NCBI GenBank assembly: GCA_023212725.1
Contig: JALBYF010000014.1
Span: 1-64,000, forward strand
DNA from: Tranzscheliella williamsii
Taxonomy: Eukaryota; Basidiomycota; Ustilaginomycetes; Ustilaginales; Ustilaginaceae
DNA length: 64,000 nt
Reading direction: 5' to 3'
Shown: in pieces, positions 41,059 through 50,989 of the stretch
How the letters are laid out: each line of letters opens with the position of its first letter
How positions within the stretch are numbered: position 1 is the first letter of the stretch
Translations under genes and position numbers: made by a program
The notes under the pieces: generated by a model
What the model was told of the DNA's origin: nothing
Databases searched by the model: none
Seen by the model: only the letters and a program-made list of their open reading frames with translations

Positions 41059-41392
41059 AGTGGAGTGAGCGGCCATCTAAACAGCGTGCCCGTGCGAGCG
41101 TGCTAACACCGCCTTGTCGGATCCGAAAGATCGTTGTACGGCGGTCTAACATTCTGAGCTCCAGTAATCACAACCCCACAAGTGAGCTTATTCGTGATTT
41201 GCCACGCACAGCCCCAACGTCATGCGCACAGCGACAGTCACACCGAGAAAACAGATATATGAATGCAGACGCAGCCATGGTGACAAACGAGAGCTAACCA
41301 ACGGTGACCAAGGGCACATATGCAGAATTAGCGGTTCGAGGTGGCAGCTCGCCAAGCGTGCCAAGCGAGGCGGAGAGCGAGGGCCAGGCCGT

Positions 41393-43102
41393 CTATGCGT
41401 GTGCAATCTTTTCCTTGACTGCGGCGGCGGGCTCGTTGTTGGTCAGCGTGGTTTCGCGCGACTGGAGCTTTTCCCTGTGGCGCTTGGCCTGCTGTTCGAC
41501 TTTGTGGAGCTCCTGTGCGAAGCTACTGCGCTTCCTGATCGCCGGACCATACCAGTAGAAGATGAGCGGGATGATGGAGAGCGGGATGCCGACAAAGGCC
41601 AGGATCGAGGTGGCCCACTGGTTGCCGACGTTCTCGTACATGGTCTCGGTAATAATGGTGAATGTGCCCGAGAGAAACTCGCGCAAGAACGACTGCGCCG
41701 CCACCGCCGACGCCGCGTAGATCGAATAGGAGCTCACCACATAGTCCGATACGATCAGGAAGAGGATGTGCGAAGAAATACCAAACGTGGCGCCGGCAAT
41801 GACGGGAACGATCCACGGCACCGGGGGAAACGAGGTCCAGGCAAAAAAGAAGAGCGAGAGCGGAAAGAGCAGCCCGCCCGGAATGCCCCACAGCAGCCGG
41901 TCCTCGGGCGTCGGCTGCCCGCCAGGCCGCTTCGAGCCAGCGTGGCGGAACCATCGGAGCTGGAACGCGAAGAGACCAAAGGCGATGGCGAAGCCGATCA
42001 GGATACCGATAAACGTCAAGCCCTGCTGGCCCATGCTAAAGCCGTACTGGGTAAAGATGAGCGGATACGCCTCCAGGAAGATATAGATCACTGCATAGTT
42101 GACGCCGTCGAACAGGGCGAACCAGAATACGATCGGCTCGGTGAAGAGCATGAAAATGGGTCTCGCGATCATCTCCCTGGCCATGGCGGATACGGTGTGC
42201 TGTGAACGGATCTTTTCGTGCACGGCGTAGTATCGGCTATCCTGACGCTCTTTGCGGAGTTGCCGGGCCCTCTTGGAGAGCAGGACGCCCGCGCGTGTCT
42301 CGGGGACAGTCAGGACAAAGATGCCCAGCAGGAAGGCCAGGACGATGCCCGAGACGCCAAAGACCCATCTCCATCCGGCGCGCTGGACAGTGAAGCCGCC
42401 GATGACCGGGCCGAGCGCAGCGCCGGCCTCGGCGGAGATGGCGAAAGTGTTGACCGCCCATCCCTGCTCGTCCGGGCCCCAGAGGTCGGAGACGGTGCCG
42501 ATCGAATTGAAGCCAACAGCGCCGAAGAAACCGCCGAGGAAGCGGAAGACGATCAGCATGGCCAGATTGGGAGCAAGCGCACAGGCGAGCTGGGTCAAAC
42601 CGACAATGATCATGCCGCCAACCATGACCGGATAGCGACCGAAATCCTCGGACAGAGGCGCAGCGAGGATGGGACCGATGGCGAAACCGAAGAGGAAGAC
42701 AGCGGCGGGGATGCGGGAGGCGATCGAGCCGACGCCAAACTCTTCCGCGGCGGCGTGCGCACCGAACGAGTAGATGGACGAGATCACGTTAACCCAGAGT
42801 TCCATTGACATGGTCACGAGCAGAATCTGCCACTTGCGCCACGTAGCGAACGTGCGTGGATCATGTGCGTCGTGCAGCTCGAAGTTGACACAGAACGGGT
42901 CGTCGTCGTTGTGGTCGCCTATCGCCGCAAGCGCTTCTAGGCCGTCCGGCGCCGATGTGTCGGCGTCCGCCTGAGCATGGGTATCGACGCTCTGCGACTC
43001 GATGTCCTCAGTGCTCGTCCCCGGTTGGGTGGTGGATGACGTCGGAGCATTGGCCGCTGACGGCGAGCTTACCTCGCCAGACTGTGGAGCCAGCTGTGAC
43101 AT
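41393..43102 (-). CDS. MFS transporter of the DHA1 (drug/polyamine antiporter) type
   Basis: 569 residues, one exon, ATG at 43102. About 100 polar N-terminal residues precede the start of 12 predicted membrane spans. Family signatures are DPRTFATWRKWQILL before span 1, APLSEDFGRYPVMVGG (motif A) between spans 2 and 3, VFRFLGGFFGAVGFNSIGTV, SDLWGPDEQGWAVNTFAISA and LGPVIGGFTV (motif C, which marks antiporters), and a central cytoplasmic loop after TVPETRAGVLL. The group includes Tpo1/Tpo4 polyamine exporters, Flr1 and cycloheximide resistance proteins. The exact substrate cannot be read from sequence. It lies downstream of, and on the same strand as, ornithine decarboxylase, which makes a polyamine substrate an attractive but unproven idea. 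The plasma membrane is the likely location. Confidence 0.88.
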   Translation of the reverse strand: MSQLAPQSGEVSSPSAANAPTSSTTQPGTSTEDIESQSVDTHAQADADTSAPDGLEALAAIGDHNDDDPFCVNFELHDAHDPRTFATWRKWQILLVTMSMELWVNVISSIYSFGAHAAAEEFGVGSIASRIPAAVFLFGFAIGPILAAPLSEDFGRYPVMVGGMIIVGLTQLACALAPNLAMLIVFRFLGGFFGAVGFNSIGTVSDLWGPDEQGWAVNTFAISAEAGAALGPVIGGFTVQRAGWRWVFGVSGIVLAFLLGIFVLTVPETRAGVLLSKRARQLRKERQDSRYYAVHEKIRSQHTVSAMAREMIARPIFMLFTEPIVFWFALFDGVNYAVIYIFLEAYPLIFTQYGFSMGQQGLTFIGILIGFAIAFGLFAFQLRWFRHAGSKRPGGQPTPEDRLLWGIPGGLLFPLSLFFFAWTSFPPVPWIVPVIAGATFGISSHILFLIVSDYVVSSYSIYAASAVAAQSFLREFLSGTFTIITETMYENVGNQWATSILAFVGIPLSIIPLIFYWYGPAIRKRSSFAQELHKVEQQAKRHREKLQSRETTLTNNEPAAAVKEKIAHA

Positions 43103-44094
43103 GATGTCTGTCCCTATCGATGATCTGGTTCAACGCCGAGATCGAGAAGCTGATGTGAGAGTGTGGTCCGATATTGCAGAGGCCAGAATTCAGCCATGGT
43201 ACGAGCCAACGAGGGAGGTATAGGGAGGTGCACGAGGCAAGAGACGATGCGGGGACGGTGAGAAGCAGGCTAGACCGCCGTTCTATCTATAGGACATCCG
43301 GAGAAGGTGGCAGGTGAATGAAACGTGGACAAGGATGGAAGACATAACACGAAACCAAAGCGCTGGACAGAGCGGAGGCAAGCGACTAGCGGGACGGCGA
43401 CTAGCGTGAGAGTGTGAGCAAATTGTTCCGCAGGCGGGCAAAAGCGAAGAAACGGGCGTGACGAGCCCATTACGGCATCGCGGAAACCCGCGCGTCTCGT
43501 CGGCAGCAGACTGGGCTGCGCGGCGCTTGGGGCGGATGTCCGGCCGCTGGCGGGCTTGCTACTGGTACGACGCAATGCCGAGGTGTGCTCGCGTCTACTG
43601 TATCCGCAACGACCCGGATGGCGAGAGCGCCACCGGTGGTCGTTAAGCCAGCGCTGGCCGCTAAGGATGTGTCAGGCATGTGTATCATCACGTCACGGCG
43701 TTTAGACTGCATGCACAAATCTCCGACGCCAAGTCTTACGTACGAGACGCGGCTCGCGCGCTGACTGCGCAACTGCACAACTGCGCGACTCGCATCCGCG
43801 CGGGACGACGCCTTTCACCGCAAAAGAAAAGACGGCCGATAGCGCAGCACGTTGCCATAATTTTTGGCAGTTCGAACGGCCTCACTCGACGCCTTGGTGT
43901 TCTTGCCTTGCATGGAGCCAACGTCCTTCCACCTGCAGTACATCGACAACCAGGTTATGACACGCACATTTATAGGAGATCAATGTCGACATTGCATGTT
44001 AGCAGGGCAGGCGCCGTGCAAAGAGGTAAAAAGGAGAGGAAGGTACGAATACAGTAAAAGGCAAAAGAGACGCGACCAGGTGTTGCTTGCGCTT
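43103..44094. other. Intergenic region ODC-MFS gene
   Basis: 992 bp between two minus-strand genes. It should hold the 3' end of ornithine decarboxylase transcripts and the promoter of the transporter. Short frames on both strands are unsupported. Confidence 0.4.
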
Positions 44095-45657
44095 TTACTG
44101 GGAGATCATTAGCTGGCGGACGATCTCGGCGTCGGGGCCGTCGCCGAGGGTGTATCGCACCTCGGATCGTTGGATGCCGTTGAAGGTGGAAGCAGCGCAG
44201 ATGGTGTAGGCGCCCATGTTCTCATAGACGAGCCAGTCGCCCACCTTGAGCCCCTTGGGCAGCTGCACCAGGTCGCGCACGCAGTCGATCGAGTCGCACG
44301 TCGGCCCCCACACGCTGCAGAGCTGCAGCCTCTTGGCTTCGGCCATCTCGGCCGTGTCCGCCTCGGCGATGGCGGCAACGCCAGGCGAGGCCACATCGGG
44401 CTCATAGGCATACTCGTGTCCGAGCGTGAGCACCTTGGGCTGAACGGTGACATGGTCAAAAATGACGCAGTTGAAAGATCCGTAGAGCCCGTCGTTCTGA
44501 TAGTACATCACCTGAGGCTTGGTAGGATCCTCCGGTGCGCTCTCCTCGCTCCGTCGCGCAGCGATAATGTTGGTGGCCAGGGCAAACGCAGAGTGGACAT
44601 AGAATCGGCCCGGCTCGGCAATGATGCGCAGTCCGTTGACTTTACCCTCGACCTCTTTACCTCCGGGTGCGAAATCCTCGTCAGGGAAGTACTGGTCGAT
44701 GGCCGGGCCAAGCACACCGGCAACCATCTCGAAGTTGTCGTGTCCGAATCCGCCGCCAATGTCGAGCATATCAAACGTGTAGCCCGCCCTCTTGCCCATC
44801 TCAAAGGCAAGCCTGGCCCGGTGTACAGCGTCACGGAACGAGTCTGGGTCGTAGCACCCAGAACCGACGTGGAAACTAACACCAACTACGTCGAGCTCGA
44901 GCTCCCGAGCACGCTCCAAAAGTCGAGGCACCGAGTCGAGCGGCGCGCCAAACTTGAGTCCGAGCTGGCAGGCGCTCTTGGAATCGTCCGTAAGGATTCG
45001 GACAACCAGCTTGCAGGAAGGATGGTATCGCTTCATCTTGTCCAGCTCATCAGCATTGTCGAACGTCGTCATACCAACATTGTTGGCAGCCGCGTGTCGA
45101 ACAAAGCTAGCCGCTTTGCAAGGATTGGCGTAGATGATCCGCGCTGGTGAGATGCCAAGATTGAGGACGGACTGGATCTCGCCGTTCGAAGCGCAGTCGA
45201 AACCGGTACCAAGCGAGGCAAGCAGGCGAAGCACATAGGGGTCGGGGTTGCACTTGACTGCGTAGAACGGAACAATTCGAGGCAGAGCCCTCATCCACCG
45301 CAAATGCTGTCGATAAACCTCGGAGAGGTTGGCGACAAAGAACGCGTTCTCCCCGTTGGCATCGCATCCGTGGATGTCGATACCAGAAAGAACACGCTTC
45401 AACTGCGAGTCAAAGCTGCCATGGTAAATGGGTTTGTGGCCGTCGTAAGGTTTGAACGACTCGTTATCGTCTTCAAGAGGGGGAGTATCAGCGCGCAGAT
45501 GCTGCTGATGCGGTAGGGCGGCAAAAGGAACAGCCATCGGCGTTGCACAGTTTGCAGAGCTCCCGAATCGGATCGACTGCGGTGAAAGCTGCGGCAAGCG
45601 AGGCGACGAGGGACCGGCCAGATTAAAGTCCGGGTAGGCAAGTGTGCAACATGTCAT
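44095..45657 (-). CDS. SPE1: Ornithine decarboxylase
   Basis: About 520 residues, one exon. It converts L-ornithine to putrescine and CO2 with pyridoxal phosphate, the first step of polyamine synthesis. Signatures are FYAVKCNPDP with the cofactor lysine at 135, GTGFDCASNGEI, FHVGSGC, DIGGGFGHD, the phosphate-binding EPGRFYV, YGSFNCVIFDH and WGPTCDSID with the active-site Cys454, then VGDWLVYENMGAYT. These match eukaryotic ODC rather than the related arginine or diaminopimelate enzymes. The start used is ATG at 45657; another in-frame ATG at 45537 is possible, and a GTG at 45774 was rejected. The first 70 residues are an extra polar extension. The long pyrimidine-rich leader with several small upstream frames suggests translational control, which is common for this gene. 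Confidence 0.95.
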   Translation of the reverse strand: MTCCTLAYPDFNLAGPSSPRLPQLSPQSIRFGSSANCATPMAVPFAALPHQQHLRADTPPLEDDNESFKPYDGHKPIYHGSFDSQLKRVLSGIDIHGCDANGENAFFVANLSEVYRQHLRWMRALPRIVPFYAVKCNPDPYVLRLLASLGTGFDCASNGEIQSVLNLGISPARIIYANPCKAASFVRHAAANNVGMTTFDNADELDKMKRYHPSCKLVVRILTDDSKSACQLGLKFGAPLDSVPRLLERARELELDVVGVSFHVGSGCYDPDSFRDAVHRARLAFEMGKRAGYTFDMLDIGGGFGHDNFEMVAGVLGPAIDQYFPDEDFAPGGKEVEGKVNGLRIIAEPGRFYVHSAFALATNIIAARRSEESAPEDPTKPQVMYYQNDGLYGSFNCVIFDHVTVQPKVLTLGHEYAYEPDVASPGVAAIAEADTAEMAEAKRLQLCSVWGPTCDSIDCVRDLVQLPKGLKVGDWLVYENMGAYTICAASTFNGIQRSEVRYTLGDGPDAEIVRQLMISQ

Positions 45658-46400
45658 CGTGGCGAGGTAGGTTCCGTGATCGCGACGTGTCCAGGTGAGT
45701 GGAAAAATGGAATCGGCCAATGTTGGATGTGCAGAAGCGGAAGAGCAAGAAAAGTTGGCGAGGCGGTAAGTCACTGGATCAGGCCCGCTTTTGAGGCTGG
45801 CGAGTCGGTATGGTAGAGATCGATGGGTACATACACAGGGAAGGAGACGACTGCCAGAGCCTTGACCAGTGTTTTGATTCGGAGAAGCTGCAATGACAGA
45901 CCATGGGTCATGGAGGTTGCGGAGCCGGCGCCGGAAACGGGGGCAGGGAGCAGATCACATCATCGTTTAGCGGCACGGCACGGCACGGAGATGAGAGGGT
46001 CGAGGGCGCCGTTAGCATGGAGAGCGCAGTGCCGTCGAGCGAGTGGAGGAACGTGACCGGCACCAGCGTAGCGATAGAGAAGTCACCGAGACAGCAGGGC
46101 AAGGGCAGGGGGCAGATCAGAAGGACAGAGTGGCAGAGAAACAGAGGGAGAGAGGGCAAAAGGGAGACTGGTGTTAGTGGAACAAATCTCAGACGCTGAA
46201 GAAAAAGGCACTATTGGACAGAAGTGACTCTGACGACGCAGGGCCGTGGACTGAGGGTAAGGTAAGGACACGTAGCAAAGGGCAGAGGCAAAGCAAGGGT
46301 GAAGGCGTGCTACCCCGCCGACAGGAAGGAGTGCCGGCGGATGGTAGCATAGGAATGTCGATGTTAGATGCTTAACGAGGCTAAGGGTCGAGGGTTGGGG
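45658..46400 (-). promoter_or_regulatory. Long ODC leader/promoter with upstream ORFs
   Basis: The sense (minus) strand is strongly pyrimidine-rich. It holds small ATG-led frames in series: 46350 down to 46189 (53 codons), 46018 down to 45908 (36 codons) and 45911 down to 45771 (46 codons). The last two overlap as ATGA. No transcript start is known, so which of them are in the mRNA is inference. Confidence 0.55.
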
Positions 46401-48965
46401 CAAAATGGTAAAGTCGAATCACTCGTTCGCATTTGCCCTAATTCCCCGCCCAAAGTCGCGTTGGCTGCTAAGTGCCGAGGCTCGCCACACATGATGAGGT
46501 CGCTCGAATTTGCATCACCCACCGGTGGCAGGGAAGAGCCATGTCACGCTGGCCAGCAAGGGAGTGGTGCGTCGTTCTCGCAGAAGACTCCTGGTCGGCC
46601 AAAGACCCAAAGGCGGAGCACGAATCGGAACAGAGCCTGGTGGATCGCTATAAGAGATCAAGCCGAAAAGCTGTGTCTTCGGCAACGAGTTCACCTCTCC
46701 TCGCACTAGCATCGCCATACGGTACCTTTGCCAAAGCCTCTGAGCCACTAGGTGCCTTTGCTGCAAGCGCAGGTGTCCTTGCCTCTGTCGATCGAGCTCC
46801 CTACGCTTCAAAAGTCCACTCGCGATACATACCTCTTCAATCAATAGTCTGTAACCGACGCCGGTTCGGCGAGTAGCTGTCTTCTTCGAACGTGCCCAAG
46901 ACCGGAGCTGAGGGCTGAATGGAGAAGGGTGGGTCGCCAGCTACACAAGCCAGGCGGCCTTTTCTATAAAAGTTGCTAAGGTGTCTTCGATGCGATTGGC
47001 CAACGTGTATTAGGGTGGTCTGTTGCAGGTAAAAAGATCAGAGAGATGTGCGAGCACGTCAATACCTTACAACGGGCACGAAACAAAGTGGCCTTGGCCG
47101 TTGAAGAGTCACTAGGCGCCGGGTATCTGTCTGACTAAGGTAAGGAAATAGCTGCACCCTGGCTGGTCTCTCGGAGAACATTTGCCTCTTCCGGTCCACC
47201 TTGCCATATAAGTACCGGTAGCACGCAGGTGGTAGGAGTAACGTACCTCGAGCTTCCAGTGAGGAAGTTTTTGGCCGCGGCCTTCAGACGTAGATCGACA
47301 ACTTGGCGTGGAATGTTGGGCGGTATGAGCAGTTCCGGTTCGCCGCTCCTTCTGGAAGGCGAGTCAGAGAACAGTAGCTGAGTGTAGACTCTGTCGCCCA
47401 GCTAAGTCGATGTCACTGTGGTCGGAACGATTGGAGACGAGAAACGGCTTAGATCATGCGTATGGATGAATGGCGAAGACGATGGTTATTCGAGAATCAA
47501 CGACACGATCGAATCGCATCGCATCGCCTCACACTTTACACACGCGAAGCTTTCCCTAGCCAAGCCGTGTGACGCAGACTGAGGCGCTGAGTAAAATTTG
47601 TCGTATGTAGCCCTTAGGATCGGTGAAGCGCAGCCTGCAGCAAACTGTAATGGCACGCGACTTGGAAACAATCTATGAATAACGTAGTTAAACCTCGCCG
47701 CCCATAGAAAAAAGCCTCCCTACATGAGCACAAACACAAAGCATTGCATCTCCTCCGTCCGATTTTCCATGACCTGGACAATCCGTAGTCTATGACCATG
47801 TTCAGCAGGCTTGGCTCACGATATCTGGAGGTCTGGTCGCCGAACTGGCGAGTGCACAAAGACCTTGCAACTGTAAGGGATGCGAGCACACGCTCGCCAT
47901 ACGGTGCCAAGATAAAGTTAATCTAACATGGATGTACACCTACGTTAGTGACTGTTACGTGCGATAGCTTCGTTCGTAAGCTTTAGGTACCTGTGGTGTG
48001 TGTTGATCAAGACGGCCGGTAGTATCAGGCTTCCAAACTTGTGAGCTTGGTCATGTTTGCATAAGCAAGCTCTCGGCGTTTTCTGATTGGCTGTACCTTT
48101 GAGGTACGGTGCAAGAAGCGACGCCAGCGCTCCTAGTACTTGTATGCAGGCAGGGGGCCACAACGCTCAGGCCACAACAAGTGCGAGCTTTGGTGGCAGA
48201 TTCGGGTTGCCCACCTTTGCTATGCTGCATTGACCAACTTGTTCGGTTCGCTAATCAGCGGTTCTGGCCAGAAATAGCTAGCTCGTTGAGTGTGAGTGAT
48301 GCAGTTTGAATCACCGAAGTGATACACTGGTAGTTTGGAAGGCCCATGTGAATCGTGGCCGAATAAGCAGCCAGACTGAAACGTGAAAATCGACAGGCCG
48401 AGCCGAGCTGTGCTGAAACTTCATTTCCAATCTCCTAAGCAAATGCTGCCATGGGGCACAAACCCACTATGGCCAGTTGATCCTGATAGGCCGGCCTCGT
48501 TGCGCCTTCCGCCGCCCCTTCATGATTTTCCCCAAAATTTCCCAAAATTTGGCTTCTGGCTCAATCACAAATACGAAGGCTATTGAGCCATGCTCTTCTT
48601 GCCTTTGCTGCAAATAGACAGCTCTGCCAATCAACACCTATACGCGTGCTGAGAATTTTCTTGGCCCTACAGTAGCAATCTATGTACCGGTGACTTGCTT
48701 CTGTCTGTGCTCTTGCTTTCTGACGAATAGTCCAGTGGCACGTTGCAGACGAGCTATACTCTCTGTACTTTCACATTTGGTATCTCATCCTACCGCTGTA
48801 TCGGCTGTATCCCCAGCTAGTTTCCCCACCCATCCAGCGTCCTTGGCCAATCCACATATTAGTCTTGCATCTTGACCCGTTGTTCCCTCTGCTCTTCCAC
48901 GCCACCGCTCCCTCGACATCCTTCGTTGCCACCGTCAAGCCATCTTACCTACGCTACGATTAAAA
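46401..48965. other. Gene-poor gap upstream of the desaturase
   Basis: 2.6 kb with no gene I can support. Things seen: a plus-strand frame from ATG 46541 to 46876 (111 residues, no known domain, overlapped by a minus-strand frame), a TATAAAAG at 46965-46972, a minus-strand 88-codon open segment without ATG at 47135-47401 flanked by a possible acceptor, and a 10-bp direct repeat CCCAAAATTT at 48531 and 48541. The last 120 bp are CT-rich, as expected for the start region of the desaturase gene. Confidence 0.4.
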
Positions 48966-50432
48966 ATGTCGACCTCCGTGGCCGCCAACGTCAGCACTGC
49001 TGGCCAGCGGGCTGGCAAGAAGGCTTCGACCCCTGCTGCCAAGGCGCAGAAGCAGGAGCCTGTTCGCTACTCGCACCGACAGGCTGCCGCGTACGACGAG
49101 AAGGATATCCCCAAGTTTGATGTGCCCACTTTTACCGTCAAGGACCTTCTGTCGGCCATCCCCGCCCATTGCTTCGAGCGATCCGCCTTCAAGTCCTTTA
49201 CCTATGTCTTCGCCGATCTTGCCATGGTGACCGCCCTTGGCGTCGCCGCCTCGTACATTGACCCTACCGTAGCCACTACATTCTCGGGTTGCAAGGCTAA
49301 TGCCCTTAGCCCTTACGTCTCTCTCGGTTTGCAGCAGGCTGCTGTTCGCTTTGCCGCCTGGTCCGCCTACTGGATTCTGCAGGGTATGGTCTTCACTGGC
49401 CTCTGGGTCATTGCCCATGAGTGCGGCCACCAGAGCTTCAGCACCAGCAAGACGCTCAACAATGCCGTAGGCTGGGTTCTCCACTCGGCTCTCCTGGTTC
49501 CTTATCATTCGTGGAGGATTTCCCACGCCCGTCATCACGCCGCTACCGGTCACCTGACCCGAGACGAAGTCTTTGTCCCCCGCACCCGAGCTCAGCGGGG
49601 TAAGCTGCCTCTGCAGCCTGCCCCCAAGCTTACCGACGAGTCTAATGACGAGGACGCCGTGGAAAAGGAGGTTGGCACTATCAACGTTGACGAGACCTTT
49701 GGAGAATGGCTGGCCGATACGTTGGAGGACGCTCCTCTTTACAACCTTTTCTACATTTTGGTGCAGCAGCTCCTCGGCTGGCCCCTTTACCTGCTCCGAA
49801 ACGCATCTGGCCAACTTCACTACCCCAAGTACACCAACCACTTTAACCCTGATGCCATCATTTTCGATGCACGCCACCGAATGCAGATCATTGTCTCTGA
49901 CATTGGTATCGCAATCACGCTCTCCGCTCTCGCCGCTTGGGGCATGACCAGCAAGGGTGGTTTCTCCGACGTCTTCCGCTACTATGTCATTCCTTACTTC
50001 TGGTGCAATCACTGGCTCGTGATGATCACCTACCTTCAGCACACTGACCCTGCGCTTCCCCACTACAAAGCCGAAGCCTGGACCTTCCCCCGAGGCGCTC
50101 TTTGCACCATTGACCGTAACTGGCTCGGTCCCGTCGGTCCTTACCTCTTCCATGGTATTGCTGAGACCCACGTTGCGCACCACATCTCGAGCAAAATTCC
50201 TCATTACAACGCCTGGGAGGCCACCGAGGCTCTCAAGGCGCGACTCGGGCCCCACTACGTCAAGAGCACCGAGAACGTCTTTGTCTCGTTGTGGAAGGCC
50301 GCCCGCACCTGCAAATTCGTTGATGAGAACGACCAGGTGGCCTTCTACCGAAACTCTTCCGGTGTCCCTCACCGAGTCGTTTCGCCCGACAGCGGCTACA
50401 ACTCTGACTCGGCCATTGCCCTGTCCGAATAA
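48966..50432 (+). CDS. FAD2: Delta-12 (oleate) fatty acid desaturase
   Basis: 488 residues, one exon, ATG at 48966 with all A at -4 to -1. The enzyme inserts the second double bond of linoleate in oleoyl lipids at the ER, using a di-iron centre. The three histidine boxes are present: HECGH (151-155), HARHH (187-191) in the context HSWRISHARHHAATG, and HVAHH (402-406) followed by ISSKIPHYNAWEA. Several hydrophobic spans surround them. The order and the spacing match fungal Fad2/Ole2-type desaturases; a delta-15 activity cannot be excluded by eye. A charged insert (about 213-245) lies after box 2. Codon choice is strongly C/T-ending with CAG, AAG and GAG, more biased than in the neighbours, which suggests high expression. 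The opposite strand stays open over most of the gene as a result. Confidence 0.94.
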   Translation: MSTSVAANVSTAGQRAGKKASTPAAKAQKQEPVRYSHRQAAAYDEKDIPKFDVPTFTVKDLLSAIPAHCFERSAFKSFTYVFADLAMVTALGVAASYIDPTVATTFSGCKANALSPYVSLGLQQAAVRFAAWSAYWILQGMVFTGLWVIAHECGHQSFSTSKTLNNAVGWVLHSALLVPYHSWRISHARHHAATGHLTRDEVFVPRTRAQRGKLPLQPAPKLTDESNDEDAVEKEVGTINVDETFGEWLADTLEDAPLYNLFYILVQQLLGWPLYLLRNASGQLHYPKYTNHFNPDAIIFDARHRMQIIVSDIGIAITLSALAAWGMTSKGGFSDVFRYYVIPYFWCNHWLVMITYLQHTDPALPHYKAEAWTFPRGALCTIDRNWLGPVGPYLFHGIAETHVAHHISSKIPHYNAWEATEALKARLGPHYVKSTENVFVSLWKAARTCKFVDENDQVAFYRNSSGVPHRVVSPDSGYNSDSAIALSE

Positions 50433-50989
50433 GCTGCCGCCACGGTGTCAACACGCTCACTTCCCCTGAGATCTTTCCACCTTTGCTTTCTCAACTTAGA
50501 AACTTTTGTTGCGTCTGTATCTCCCAGCATCTCTCCTCCGCTGCCCCCTTCAGTCTCACCTCTAGACTTGCCTAGCATTTGTTTTCGATCCGGTACATGG
50601 AGCATATATCGTCATTATTGTGAATTCACACGGTTCGTTTGAATGTGGCGAGAAGTGAAGTGGATGCAACTATTTATGTTCCGAGAACGCTGTACCTAGG
50701 CGTACGGCGCTGGGCTATCTTATGAAAGTGTAATACGTACTGTATGCTTGTGAGGACGCCCTTGACTTTCTATAAGGGATGGGGATGAGAGATGCGCAGG
50801 CGGGTGCACAAGTGTGTGTGGCAGGTGAAATGGTGTTGGCGAGCGCGTGCACGGCCTCCACTCACGCCACCACGATTCGGCGTACTGAGCTGCGGTATAC
50901 GGCCATTGCAGTTGGCCGTTGGAAGCTGCTGGAGTTGAGGCGAGTGTAAGTTGGGTTAGGCGGGTGGCAGGTGCTGAACGGTGGTGGTG
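50433..50989 (+). promoter_or_regulatory. Intergenic region FAD2-GPATCH1
   Basis: 557 bp between two plus-strand genes. It contains the desaturase 3' region (T-rich to about 50690) and a CT-poor, purine-rich stretch before the G-patch gene. A GTG-initiated extension from 50981 was rejected. Confidence 0.4.

Noticed and set aside
46472..46876. 134-codon plus frame in the ODC-FAD2 gap
   Set aside because: The first codon is GTG. The ATG form (46541) has 111 residues without known features and competes with an opposite-strand frame.
48960..50372. 470-codon open frame opposite the desaturase gene
   Set aside because: A shadow caused by the strong codon bias of FAD2. The sense strand has all three histidine boxes; the antisense has no known feature.
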